From the NCBI GenBank assembly GCA_964403525.1, contig CAYOGE010000002.1, positions 131,138 through 195,137 on the forward strand: a stretch of 64,000 nt of DNA, in the 5' to 3' direction. A program made the position numbers and the translations under genes. This document shows, one piece after another, positions 1 through 8,565 of the stretch. Within the stretch, counting starts at the first letter, position 1. Each line of letters starts with the position of its first letter. Under the pieces are notes generated by a model, which was given only the letters and a program-made list of their open reading frames with translations, was not told the DNA's origin and searched no databases. This stretch comes from JAJTGZ01 sp964403525. GTDB taxonomy: Bacteria; Planctomycetota; Phycisphaerae; Phycisphaerales; UBA1924.

Positions 1-7
1 AGCCGTC

Positions 8-1555
8 ATGAGCAGTCCGACAAACCCGAACCCGAATACGCCCGACCATCCGACGAAGCCGAGCGCACAGCCGCCGAAGGCCGATCTCGCCGAGACCAGC
101 CCGATCGCCCCGATGCCCGGCAGCCGCGGCAGCACCGGTGGCGCTTCGGGTGGGGCTGCCGGTGTCGGCGGTCCGAGCGAAGGGGGCGTGGCGGGCGGAG
201 CCGGAGGAGTGGCGGCGGGCAGGGGCGGCGAAGGGGCCGAAGGGATCAGCAGCCTCACCGGCGGGCCGCTGACCGACTCACGGTCAGGTTCAAAGGGTGA
301 CCCCAACGAGCGCACGCGCGCGGCGACGTCGAACATCGACACGTTCGTCGGTCGGCTGGTTGTTGACCAGGGGCTGGCGACGCCCGAGGAAGTGCAGCAG
401 TGCCTCGAGCACGCGCGGCTGCAGGTGCAGGAAGAGAACCAGCGTTCGCTCGTCGAGCTGCTGGTGAGCAACGACTACATCACCAAGCGGCAGGCGACGC
501 GCCTGAAGGTGCAGGCGGAGGCGGAGCGCGGCAGCCAGCAGATCCCCGGGTACAAGGTGCTGAGCAAGCTCGGCCAGGGCGCGATGGCGACGGTCTGGCG
601 TGCGCGCCAGTTGAGCCTCGACCGGCACGTGGCGATCAAGGTGCTGCCGCGCCGCTTCACCCACGACGTGCAGTTCATCGAGCGGTTCTACGCCGAGGGA
701 CGCGCGGCGGCGCAGCTGAACCACCCCAACATCGTGCAGGCGTACGACGTCGGCAAGGCGGGAGAGTTCCACTTCTTCGTGATGGAGTTTGTGGACGGGC
801 GGACGGTCTTTGACGACATCGCCAAGCACAAGCGCTACGCGGAGAAGGAGGCGCTGGAGATCGCGCTGCAGGTGGCCGAGGCGCTGCAGCACGCCCACGA
901 GCGCGACCTGATCCACCGCGACGTGAAGCCGAAGAACATCATGCTCACCAAGGAGGGCGTGGCGAAGCTGGCCGACATGGGCCTGGCGCGCGCGGTCTCG
1001 GATGTTGAGGCGGCCGAGGCCGAGAAGGGGAAGGCGTTCGGCACGCCGTACTACATCTCGCCCGAGCAGATCCGCGGCGAGGTGAAGATCGGCCCGCCGG
1101 CGGACATCTACTCGCTCGGCGCGACGCTCTACCACATGGTGACTGGCGCGGTGCCGTTTGACGGCAAGAACCCGTCGGACGTGATGCACAAGCACCTCAA
1201 GGGCGAGTTGGTGGCGCCCGACCACGTCAACCCCAAGCTCTCTGCCGGCATCAGCGAGGTCATCGAGATGATGATGGCCAAGGACGCCCGCAAGCGGTAT
1301 CAGTCGGCCAAGGACCTGATCGTTGACCTCAAGGCCGTGCGCGAAGGGCGGCACCCGCCCATCGCCCACAAGGATGTCGGCGGCCTGGACATGGCGGCGC
1401 TGGCGAAGGCGGAGGCGTCGGCGGAGGCTGAGATCCCGGTCGATTCGTCGAGCGGGGAGAGCCACGGCATCGCGGTGTGGCTCTTCGCCACCATGTGCGT
1501 GCTGCTGGTGGTGAGCGTGATCGTGAACTTTGTGCTCTTCTTCGCCCGTGAGTGA
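8..1555 (+). CDS. Hanks-type serine/threonine protein kinase, membrane-anchored
   Basis: Predicted serine/threonine kinase of 515 residues. The first 100 residues are Pro/Gly/Ala-rich and probably disordered. Residues about 110-175 form a helical segment (FVGRLVVDQGLATPEEV) resembling the N-terminal domain of type II secretion/pilus ATPases. The kinase domain spans about 178-440: glycine loop GQGAMATV, lysine K211 in VAIK, catalytic loop HRDVKPKN with D305, metal-binding D323 in DMG (instead of DFG), and SPEQ in place of APE. A hydrophobic helix near 485-512 anchors the C-terminus, so the kinase domain is probably cytoplasmic with a short tail outside. No sensor domain is visible beyond the membrane. 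The ATG lies 8 bases into the window, so its promoter is not seen. Kinase assignment is certain; substrate unknown. Confidence 0.93.
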   Translation: MSSPTNPNPNTPDHPTKPSAQPPKADLAETSPIAPMPGSRGSTGGASGGAAGVGGPSEGGVAGGAGGVAAGRGGEGAEGISSLTGGPLTDSRSGSKGDPNERTRAATSNIDTFVGRLVVDQGLATPEEVQQCLEHARLQVQEENQRSLVELLVSNDYITKRQATRLKVQAEAERGSQQIPGYKVLSKLGQGAMATVWRARQLSLDRHVAIKVLPRRFTHDVQFIERFYAEGRAAAQLNHPNIVQAYDVGKAGEFHFFVMEFVDGRTVFDDIAKHKRYAEKEALEIALQVAEALQHAHERDLIHRDVKPKNIMLTKEGVAKLADMGLARAVSDVEAAEAEKGKAFGTPYYISPEQIRGEVKIGPPADIYSLGATLYHMVTGAVPFDGKNPSDVMHKHLKGELVAPDHVNPKLSAGISEVIEMMMAKDARKRYQSAKDLIVDLKAVREGRHPPIAHKDVGGLDMAALAKAEASAEAEIPVDSSSGESHGIAVWLFATMCVLLVVSVIVNFVLFFARE

Positions 1556-1641
1556 GCGACCGGTTCTTGATCGGCCAAGGGGCCGACGGCGCCTGGCAGG
1601 GTGCGTCCGGGGGCGTTCTCAGTGCGCAGCTGAAACCGGGT

Positions 1642-1650
1642 TTATCCACA
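1642..1650 (+). promoter_or_regulatory. DnaA-box-like nonamer
   Basis: TTATCCACA is a perfect match to the enterobacterial DnaA box and lies ten bases upstream of the putative infC -35 element. A single box could be chance; no cluster of boxes or AT-rich unwinding element is nearby, so this is not an origin. Confidence 0.3.
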
Positions 1651-1659
1651 GAATGTGGG

Positions 1660-1688
1660 TTGCTCGGGGGGTGATTCGGTGTTAGGCT
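1660..1688 (+). promoter_or_regulatory. Putative sigma70-type promoter of infC
   Basis: TTGCTC and TAGGCT are separated by exactly 17 bases. Transcription would start near 1695 and leave a leader of about 185 bases before infC. That leader contains a 10-base palindrome (GTGAGCTCAC, 1727-1736) and a hairpin with 6-base arms (1774-1779 and 1785-1790), so it could carry translational control. This is inferred from sequence only. The rest of the 1556-1879 gap shows no coding potential. Confidence 0.5.
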
Positions 1689-1879
1689 TGTCAGACGGCG
1701 GGGATTCTCCTTCGCCGATTTCCCAAGTGAGCTCACCCCTTGATGATTGTGCCGCAGCATCGCCGTTCACACCACCTCTCATGAAGAGGTCGAACGTCCA
1801 TGCCGCGCTCCTCGTCACCGGCCTCCACCGTGGAGCCGGATCGTTCTCTGTTGCCCCCTAGTCCCCAGGAGTCTTGCCC

Positions 1880-2629
1880 ATTAGCCGCTTCTCCCGCCCA
1901 GGCCCCGGTGGCCCCCCGCAGCGCACACGCGTCAACCACTTCATCCGCATCACACCCATCCGCGTTGTCGGCGCTGGGGGCGAACAGATCGGCGTCATCG
2001 AGACGCCCGTCGCGCTGAAGATGGCGGAAGAACAGGGGCTCGACCTTGTGGAGATCTCGCCCGAGGCGCGTCCGCCCGTGTGCAAGATCATGGACTTTGG
2101 CAAGTTCAAGTACGAGCTGAGCAAGCAGAGCAAGAACAAGGGCGCCAAGGCGAGCGAGCTGAAGGAAGTCCGCCTGGGCCGCTCGGTGAAGATCGACCCC
2201 CACGACGTGGGCATCCGCGTCAAGCAGGCGCGCCGGTTCCTGCTCGAGGGGAACAAGGTGCAGATCACGCAGCGCTTCCGCGGGCGTGAGATGGCCCACC
2301 GTGAGATCGGCATCAACCGCCTGGCGGAGATCGCCAAGACCCTCTCCGAGGTCGGCAAGATCGAAGCCCCGCCGCGCTGGAACGGCCCGCAGGCCTACAT
2401 CATCGTCGCTCCCGACAAGGTCAAGTGCGAGGCGGTCAAGCGCGCCGAGGCCAAGGCCCGCGCCGACGCCATCAAGCGCGGCGAGAAGATCAAGGAAGAG
2501 GTCATCCCCGAGTTGCCCGACGATGATGATGACGATGATGACCTGTTGGATGAAGTGGACGGGCAGGAGGGTGACGATGCCCAGCCCGAGCCCGCTCCCG
2601 AGGCGAAGAAGCCCGACGCGAAGGCGTAG
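1880..2629 (+). CDS. infC: Translation initiation factor IF-3 with acidic C-terminal extension, apparent AUU start
   Basis: IF-3 binds the 30S subunit and proofreads the start codon and initiator tRNA. The N-domain (VNHFIRITPIRVVGAGGEQIGV), the KIMDFGKFKYE linker region and the C-domain (HDVGIRVKQARRFLLEGNKV) are all present. I place the start at ATT (1880) rather than the in-frame TTG at 1874: AGGAG at 1867-1871 is 8 bases from the ATT but only 2 from the TTG. AUU is the known start of enterobacterial infC and the basis of its autoregulation. The product would be 249 residues, about 70 more than usual. The extra C-terminus is acidic, with a run of eight aspartates, then Pro/Glu/Lys-rich. No rpmI or rplT follows; a terminator does. 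Confidence 0.93.
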   Translation: MSRFSRPGPGGPPQRTRVNHFIRITPIRVVGAGGEQIGVIETPVALKMAEEQGLDLVEISPEARPPVCKIMDFGKFKYELSKQSKNKGAKASELKEVRLGRSVKIDPHDVGIRVKQARRFLLEGNKVQITQRFRGREMAHREIGINRLAEIAKTLSEVGKIEAPPRWNGPQAYIIVAPDKVKCEAVKRAEAKARADAIKRGEKIKEEVIPELPDDDDDDDDLLDEVDGQEGDDAQPEPAPEAKKPDAKA

Positions 2630-2666
2630 GAGTGTCGTGAGACGCGAGGCTTGAAACGTGCGTACC

Positions 2667-2693
2667 AAGGCCCGGAGTGATCCGGGCCTTTTT
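2667..2693 (+). terminator. Rho-independent terminator of infC
   Basis: A perfect 10-base stem (AAGGCCCGGA with TCCGGGCCTT) closes a GTGA loop and runs into further T residues. It ends the infC transcript and separates it from the convergent permease gene. Confidence 0.88.
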
Positions 2694-2751
2694 CATTTGC
2701 GCGGGTGGGTCCGCTTGTCTTCGCCCAGCGGCGACAGACCCCACGCCTCCG

Positions 2752-4086
2752 TTAGTCGTGCCGCAGCGCCTGGATCGGGTCCTGGCGCGCGGCCATCATC
2801 GCCGGGTAGAGACCGAAGACCACGCCCGTCACCGTGGCGACGCAGAAAGCGAGGATGATGTAGAAGCCGGTGACGCGCGTGGGCAAGTCGGCGGTGGCGG
2901 GGAACCACGCGCCGATCAGCGGCGCGCTGTGGAGGCGCTGCACGCCCCAGCCGATCAGCAGCGTGAAGCTGACGCCGCTGGCGACGCCGATGACGCCGCC
3001 GATGACGCTCAGCACGCCCGTCTCAACCAGGAACTGCCAGACGATGTGGCGCTTGGTCGCCCCCAGCGCGCGGCGGATGCCGATCTCGCGCGTGCGCTCG
3101 GTGACGCTGGCGAGCATGATGTTCATGATGCCGATGCCGCCCACCAGCAGCGAGATGCCCGCGATGGCGCCGAGCACGAGCTGCCACAGCCGGGCGGTGC
3201 GCCGGGCCTCTTCGAGCAGCTCGAAGGGGACGATCATCGTGACGTCCTTCATGCCGGGCCGGCGGACTTCGACGGCGCGCCGGATCATCTCGGCGTAGGC
3301 CAGCACCGACTCGCGGTCGGGCGCGGTGAAGTAGACCTCGCTCACCTCCACCGCGTTGAGCGAGCGGTTGCCGCTGGCGAAGCGGTAGACCAGGTCGCCG
3401 AAGACCTCGTTGGCGGTGGTGATGGGCAGGTGCAGGTCCTGGTTGATGTCGCGGAAGCTCTGGCCCGCGCCCTGGCCGCCTGCGAGGCCGACGGGCGCGA
3501 GGATGCCGACGACCTTCAGCGCACGGGAGTCGATGCGGATGGTTGCCCCCAGCGGGTCTTCATCCTGGCTGAAGAACTTGCGGGCCACCTCGTCGCCGAT
3601 CACCGCGACCATCGCACGCTCGTTCAGGTCGTCCTGCGTCAGGTAGCGCCCGCGGGCGACGCGCAGGTTGGCCACCTTGAGGAAGTCGGGGGTGGTGCCG
3701 AAGGCCTGGCTGGTCAGCCGGAGCGGGCCGCGGAGCATCTGCCCCCCCACCTCCTTCAGCGGCACGATCGCCTCGAGCTGGCCGGAGAACTGCTCGTCGA
3801 GGACGCGCATGTCGGCACGCGTGAGCCCGAAGCGGTTGGTGAAGCTCGACCGGGACCCCTGGCCCTGCTGGCTCTCGGCAGGCTGCGACGAACGCACGAT
3901 GATGTTCTTGGCGCCCAGCCGCTCCAGCTGCGCCAGCGCCGCGGCCTTTGCCCCCTCGCCGATGCCGCCGTTGGCGATCACCGCCGCGACGCCGAGGATG
4001 ATGCCCAGCGCGGTCAGGATGGACCGGAGCATGTGCCGGCGCAGGTTGCCGAGGCCGAGACGGATGATTTCCCAGACGAAGGCCAT
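2752..4086 (-). CDS. ABC transporter permease, MacB/FtsX family
   Basis: Membrane subunit of a MacB-like ABC system (macrolide, peptide or lipoprotein handling), 444 residues. One N-terminal transmembrane helix follows RRHMLRSILTALGIILGV, then a large periplasmic MacB-type core domain. The C-terminal FtsX domain has three helices and carries the coupling sequence TERTREIGIRRALGA, ending in DPIQALRHD, which is typical of the family. No ATPase or membrane-fusion partner lies next to it in the window, so partners must be encoded elsewhere. The ATG is preceded by TACGCT (4094-4099) with a 7-base gap and no ribosome-binding sequence, which fits a leaderless message. Family is certain; substrate unknown. 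Confidence 0.92.
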   Translation of the reverse strand: MAFVWEIIRLGLGNLRRHMLRSILTALGIILGVAAVIANGGIGEGAKAAALAQLERLGAKNIIVRSSQPAESQQGQGSRSSFTNRFGLTRADMRVLDEQFSGQLEAIVPLKEVGGQMLRGPLRLTSQAFGTTPDFLKVANLRVARGRYLTQDDLNERAMVAVIGDEVARKFFSQDEDPLGATIRIDSRALKVVGILAPVGLAGGQGAGQSFRDINQDLHLPITTANEVFGDLVYRFASGNRSLNAVEVSEVYFTAPDRESVLAYAEMIRRAVEVRRPGMKDVTMIVPFELLEEARRTARLWQLVLGAIAGISLLVGGIGIMNIMLASVTERTREIGIRRALGATKRHIVWQFLVETGVLSVIGGVIGVASGVSFTLLIGWGVQRLHSAPLIGAWFPATADLPTRVTGFYIILAFCVATVTGVVFGLYPAMMAARQDPIQALRHD

Positions 4087-4093
4087 GGCCGCA

Positions 4094-4099
4094 AGCGTA
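4094..4099 (-). promoter_or_regulatory. -10 element (TACGCT) of a probable leaderless promoter
   Basis: The hexamer ends 7 bases before the permease ATG on the minus strand. A start site at or next to the ATG would give a leaderless mRNA. Confidence 0.5.
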
Positions 4100-4153
4100 C
4101 GCGAGGCGAACGGTTAGGCGCCCGTTGAACGAATCGACGAGCCAACTTAAATT

Positions 4154-4891
4154 TCAGGACGCGTTCGTGAGGAGTGCGATGAGGCTCGCGACCGACCCAA
4201 CGAGTGAGCCAATCGCCATGATTTTCAGCCAAATGCGCCAATTCATCAGTATCCAGATCAAGTCCGTGATGCCAAAGAGGAAGAAGCCGGCAGCGAACCA
4301 TCCCCACTCGCGATCGATCGCCTGACAAATCTTGGTGGTCGTTCCCACCAGGCTCAACATCGTGGACAGGATGATGACGCTGACCAATGCCATCTCGTGA
4401 CTGATGAACGCCGCGCCGGTCAGCCCGACGCAAGTCAGCAGCATGCCCCACGCCATGTTGTTGGCGTTGCGGATCCACTGTCTTTTTTGATCGGCCGAGG
4501 AATCACGTTCCTTTACCGCCTCCACCCGCGTCGCTACCTTCGAGCCGCGCTTGCGGTCGTAGCCGCAGCGCATGCACAGGCGCTGCTCGCCGGACATGAA
4601 GCCGTGGCACTTGGGGCAGCTCTGCGCCTCGGGCAGGTCGACCGGCTGCATCTTGGCCTCGATCAACGCGGCCGAGCGCAGGTCGAGCCCGTCGTCGTCA
4701 TACCCGCGCGCCACCGGCGGGGGCGTGACGACCCTCGGCGCGGACTTTGGCGCAGGGGCGGCGGCGGCGCCGCGGGCCTGCTTGTCGAAGCAGGCCTTGC
4801 AGGTGTACCGGCCAAACTCATCCTTGACGCGCGGACGGTCAGCGCAGTCTGCGTTGCAGACGGTGCACACCTTGCTTGCGGTAACGGCCAT
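4154..4891 (-). CDS. Membrane protein with two N-terminal zinc-ribbon motifs
   Basis: Function unknown, 245 residues from the chosen start. The cytoplasmic N-terminus holds cysteines C9, C12, C16, C31 and C34 and a second set C92, C95, C106 and C109 in a CPKC...CMRCGYD arrangement, so two metal-binding ribbons are likely. Between them is an Ala/Pro-rich linker. From about residue 145 to the end there are four or five hydrophobic helices. The in-frame ATG at 4963 would add 24 residues but has no ribosome site, whereas GAAGGGGA precedes the ATG at 4891. Zinc-ribbon plus membrane proteins of this kind are common and uncharacterised in planctomycetes. The 4892-5161 gap is pyrimidine-rich without clear signals. 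Confidence 0.75.
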   Translation of the reverse strand: MAVTASKVCTVCNADCADRPRVKDEFGRYTCKACFDKQARGAAAAPAPKSAPRVVTPPPVARGYDDDGLDLRSAALIEAKMQPVDLPEAQSCPKCHGFMSGEQRLCMRCGYDRKRGSKVATRVEAVKERDSSADQKRQWIRNANNMAWGMLLTCVGLTGAAFISHEMALVSVIILSTMLSLVGTTTKICQAIDREWGWFAAGFFLFGITDLIWILMNWRIWLKIMAIGSLVGSVASLIALLTNAS

Positions 4892-5161
4892 CGGGTCCCC
4901 TTCGAGCGCCGGATTGATTACCCGGGCCAAGCGATCTCCCAGAACAGGGATCGGTTCGCACATAGATGATGCCCGAAAATTCCCCTCCCGTCAAGACGGT
5001 TTGTCACCCCAACCGTTGCGCCTCCAACCGGGCGCAACCCTGCTCACAGGCAAGGCCTCTGCGCGGCCTTCAACCAAGCCCTCCCCCCCTCCCCCCCGAC
5101 TCCGGGGGTTCCGGCGCATGTGCCAGAGCGATGCGAAAACCCGCCTGCCGGCGCCGCTGCC

Positions 5162-8100
5162 TCAGTTTTTCAGGACGCCTTTGAGGTAATGGCCGGTGTA
5201 GCTTCCGGCCGTCCTGGCGACCGCCTCGGGTGTGCCGCTGGCGACGATCGACCCACCGCCGGCGCCCCCCTCGGGGCCCAGGTCGATGATCCAGTCGGCG
5301 CACTTGATCACGTCGAGGTTGTGCTCGATGACCACCAGCGTGTTGCCGGCGTCGACTAGCCGCTGCAGCACGGTGACGAGCTTGCGGATGTCCTCAAAGT
5401 GCAGACCGGTGGTCGGCTCGTCGAGCACGTAGAGCGTGTGCCCGCCGATGCTCCCGACGCCCGCGCCCGCCGCGTCGCCACCCGCCAGCTCGGTCGCGAG
5501 CTTGACGCGCTGCGCCTCGCCGCCGGAGAGCTGCGTGCTGGGCTGGCCGAGCTTGACGTAGTCGAGCCCCACGTCGTGCAGGCACTGGAGGTAGCGGGCG
5601 ATCTTGGGGTGGTTCTCAAAGAACGAGCAGGCGTCTTCCACCGTCAGGTCGAGCACGTCGGCGATGCTCTTGCCGCGGTAGAGCACCTCCAGCGTCTCGC
5701 GGTTGTAGCGCTTGCCGCGGCAGACCTCGCACTCGACGAACACGTCGGGGAGGAAGTGCATCTCGATCTTCTTGGTGCCCTGGCCGGCGCAGCTCTCACA
5801 CCGCCCACCCTTGACGTTGAACGAGAAGCGGCCCGGTTCGTAGCCGCGCACCTTCGCTTCTTTGGTCGCGGCGAAGGCCTTGCGGACGTCGTCGAAGAAG
5901 CCGGTGTAGGTGGCGGGGTTGCTGCGCGGCGTGCGCCCGATCGGCGACTGGTCAACCTCAACGACGCGGTCGATCTGCTTGGCGCCGGTGATGCGGGTGT
6001 GCGCCCCAGGCTTGAGGCGCGAGCCGAAGACGTCCTTCTTGACGGCGGGGAGGAGGATCTCGTTGACGAGCGTGCTCTTGCCCGACCCGCTGACGCCGGT
6101 GACGCAAACGAACCCGCCGAGGGGGAAGGCCGCGTCGACCGACTTGAGGTTGTTCTGGCGCGCCCCCTTGACGGTGATGGCCTTCTTCTCGCTCACCGGG
6201 CGCCGCTTGGCCGGACCCTCGATCTTGAGCCGGCCGGAGAGGTACTGGCCGGTCAAACTGGTGGGGTGCCGGGCGATCTGCGCGGCCGTGCCCTGGGCGA
6301 CGACGCGCCCGCCGTGGACGCCCGGGCCGGGCCCGATGTCGAGCACGTGGTCGGACATGCGGATCATGTCCTCGTCGTGCTCGACGACGATGACGGTGTT
6401 GCCGATGGTGGTGAGGTGGCGCAGCGTGCCGATGAGCCGGTCGTTGTCGCGCTGGTGGAGGCCGATGGTCGGCTCGTCGAGCACGTAGCAGGCGCCCACC
6501 AGCCCGCTGCCGACCTGCGTCGCCAGGCGGATGCGCTGCGCCTCGCCACCGCTGAGCGTCGCGGTCTTGCGGTCGAGCGAGAGGTAGCCGAGCCCGACGC
6601 TGGCGAGAAAGCCGAGCCGGGCGCGGACCTCCTTGATGATCGGCTCGGCGATCGACGCCTGCTCTTTGCTCAGCTTCAGCCCGTCGATCACCTTGACGGC
6701 CTCGGCGATGTTGAGCTTGGCGTAGTCGCCGATGTTGACGCGGTGCTTGTCGCCGGTCAGCCCGTGGAGCGTGCGCTCGGCGACGGTCTCGGCGGGGAGG
6801 GCCTGAGTCGTCGCGATCATCACCGCCAGCGACTCGATCCGCAGCCGGTCGCCGTGGCACGAAAGGCAGGGCGTCTGGCTCATGAACTGGCCGAGCCACT
6901 CCTTCACCGACTCGTTCTCGGTGGTGCTCCACCACTCTGTCAGCTCCGGCAGCAGCCCCTTGAACTTGAGCTTGTACTTTGCGGTGTCCTCGGCGGTTGT
7001 GCCGCTGAGCAGGATGCGCCGCTGCTCGGGCGAGAGCTCCTTCACCGGGTCGTCGTAGCCGAAGTTGAGGGCGCGGCAGAACTTCTTGAGCCCGCGCGAG
7101 AACCAGCCGCGCACGGCCATGTTCTTGGCGTAGGCCGCGACGGCGCCGCCCTTGAACGACTTCTCGTCGTTGGGGATCACCAGCAGCTCGTCGAGCTCCA
7201 TCTTGGCGCCGATGCCGTCGCACGCCGGGCAGGCGCCGAACGGAGAGTTGAAGGAGAAGATGCGCGGCTCAAGCTCCGAGAGCGAGCACTCGGCGTGCTC
7301 GGCGCAGGCGTGCCTGTCGCTGTAGACGCGGTCGTAAGCGCTCGCCCCCTCGCCCTTGCCCCCCTCGGTCTCGGTGCTGATCACCACGGTGCCGGAGGCG
7401 AGCTTCAGCGCCGCCTCGATGCTCTCGGCCAGGCGCTGGCGGGTGTCGCCGTCGCCGGGCTTGAGCACCAGGCGGTCGATCACGGCGTCAAGGTCGTGCT
7501 TCTCGTAGCGACCCAGGCCGAGCGGGTTGTCGCCGCTGTCCTTGAGCACCTCGCGCAGGTCCTTAATCTGTCCGTTGACGCGCACGCGCGACCACCCTTG
7601 CCGCTGCAGGTCTTCCATCACGTCGCGGTGGAAGCCTTTTTTCTGGCGGACGACCGGCGCGAGCACCGTCATCCTCGTGCCCGACGCGTCGGCCAGAGCC
7701 GCGACGGCCTCGACGATCTGGCTCGCGGGTGTAGCGCTGATCGGCCGGCCGCAGCGCTCCAGCACCGCGCCGTCCTTGCGGACCTTGGTGGGGTGCCAGC
7801 ATGTCGGCTGGCCGACGCGTGCGAAGAGCAGACGCAGGTAGTCGTAGATCTCGGTGCTGGTGGCGACGGTTGAGCGCGGGTTGTGCCCGCTGCTGCGCTG
7901 CTCGATGGCGATCGTCGGCGGAAGGCCCTGGATGTCCTCAACGTCGGGCTTCTTGAGCTGGTCGAGGAACTGGCGCGCGTACGCGGAGAGGCTCTCCATG
8001 TACTTGCGCTGACCCTCGGCGAAGATCGTGTCGAACGCCAGAGAAGACTTGCCGCTGCCGGAGAGGCCGGTGATGACCACCAGCTTGTCGCGCGGGATGT

Positions 8101-8272
8101 CGACATCGATGCCCCTGAGGTTGTGCTCGCGCGCCCCGCGGACGCGGATGCACCGGGCGGGGTCGGGGCGGCCACCAGAAGGATCTCCTGGCGCGCCGTC
8201 GGCGACTGGCGCAGTGGAAACACGCTCGATTTCTACTTTCACCGGCTGCTTGCTCACCAGGCCTGACTCCAT
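5162..8272 (-). CDS. uvrA: Excinuclease ABC subunit A
   Basis: UvrA is the DNA damage-sensing ATPase of nucleotide excision repair and loads UvrB. From the chosen ATG it has 1036 residues, somewhat longer than the usual 940-970 because of an N-terminal tail and small insertions. Visible elements in order: first Walker A GLSGSGKSS (about residues 69-77), the UvrB-binding region, the zinc-module boundary ACPACDGIG, first signature LSGGEAQRIRLATQVGSG with YVLDEPTIGLH, second Walker A GVSGSGKST, the C-terminal zinc finger (CESC ... CEVC), second signature LSGGEAQRVKLA and YVLDEPTTGLH. The first zinc pair appears as CxxH rather than CxxC. The ORF is open to 8461, but the ATG at 8272 has GAGG six bases upstream and fits the family better. 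Divergent from the pseudopilin genes. Confidence 0.97.
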   Translation of the reverse strand: MESGLVSKQPVKVEIERVSTAPVADGAPGDPSGGRPDPARCIRVRGAREHNLRGIDVDIPRDKLVVITGLSGSGKSSLAFDTIFAEGQRKYMESLSAYARQFLDQLKKPDVEDIQGLPPTIAIEQRSSGHNPRSTVATSTEIYDYLRLLFARVGQPTCWHPTKVRKDGAVLERCGRPISATPASQIVEAVAALADASGTRMTVLAPVVRQKKGFHRDVMEDLQRQGWSRVRVNGQIKDLREVLKDSGDNPLGLGRYEKHDLDAVIDRLVLKPGDGDTRQRLAESIEAALKLASGTVVISTETEGGKGEGASAYDRVYSDRHACAEHAECSLSELEPRIFSFNSPFGACPACDGIGAKMELDELLVIPNDEKSFKGGAVAAYAKNMAVRGWFSRGLKKFCRALNFGYDDPVKELSPEQRRILLSGTTAEDTAKYKLKFKGLLPELTEWWSTTENESVKEWLGQFMSQTPCLSCHGDRLRIESLAVMIATTQALPAETVAERTLHGLTGDKHRVNIGDYAKLNIAEAVKVIDGLKLSKEQASIAEPIIKEVRARLGFLASVGLGYLSLDRKTATLSGGEAQRIRLATQVGSGLVGACYVLDEPTIGLHQRDNDRLIGTLRHLTTIGNTVIVVEHDEDMIRMSDHVLDIGPGPGVHGGRVVAQGTAAQIARHPTSLTGQYLSGRLKIEGPAKRRPVSEKKAITVKGARQNNLKSVDAAFPLGGFVCVTGVSGSGKSTLVNEILLPAVKKDVFGSRLKPGAHTRITGAKQIDRVVEVDQSPIGRTPRSNPATYTGFFDDVRKAFAATKEAKVRGYEPGRFSFNVKGGRCESCAGQGTKKIEMHFLPDVFVECEVCRGKRYNRETLEVLYRGKSIADVLDLTVEDACSFFENHPKIARYLQCLHDVGLDYVKLGQPSTQLSGGEAQRVKLATELAGGDAAGAGVGSIGGHTLYVLDEPTTGLHFEDIRKLVTVLQRLVDAGNTLVVIEHNLDVIKCADWIIDLGPEGGAGGGSIVASGTPEAVARTAGSYTGHYLKGVLKN

Positions 8273-8505
8273 TCTTTGCCTCGCTGTCACTGGTGCATCC
8301 TTGCCACTGTCGGCTCGTTCAGCGCGATGGTCGGTAGCCCCATGAGCCGCCGCCAAGGCCCACAGCGCAGGCTTCGTTTGGGAATTGTATTGTGGTCGCC
8401 CTGCATCCTTCCACAATCCGAACAAAGTTCCCGCACGGTGAGGCGTGCGAATATCTCTCAAGAAGCAGCCTGCCGGCTGCCCACGCCCTGCAAAACCCCT
8501 AATGG

Positions 8506-8535
8506 TTGCACGCGGGGTTGTTCTCAGAGTAAACT
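8506..8535 (+). promoter_or_regulatory. Sigma70-type promoter of the pseudopilin pair
   Basis: TTGCAC and TAAACT are separated by 18 bases. A start near 8542 gives a short leader with GGAG at 8555-8558, seven bases from the ATG. The rest of the 8273-8565 divergent gap would also hold the uvrA promoter, which I could not place. Confidence 0.6.
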
Positions 8536-8565
8536 ACGTCAGCAGTTCCGTTCTGGAGCCTGCCC

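Noticed and set aside
1874..1876. TTG as the infC start
   Set aside because: Only two bases separate it from AGGAG, whereas the in-frame ATT has ideal spacing.
5050..5115. Pyrimidine tract of C-runs downstream of uvrA
   Set aside because: Low-complexity C/T tract; no stem or known signal was found.
5399..7873. An 824-codon open frame opposite uvrA
   Set aside because: Shadow of the uvrA coding sequence; composition is Asp/Leu/Arg/Ala without any domain.
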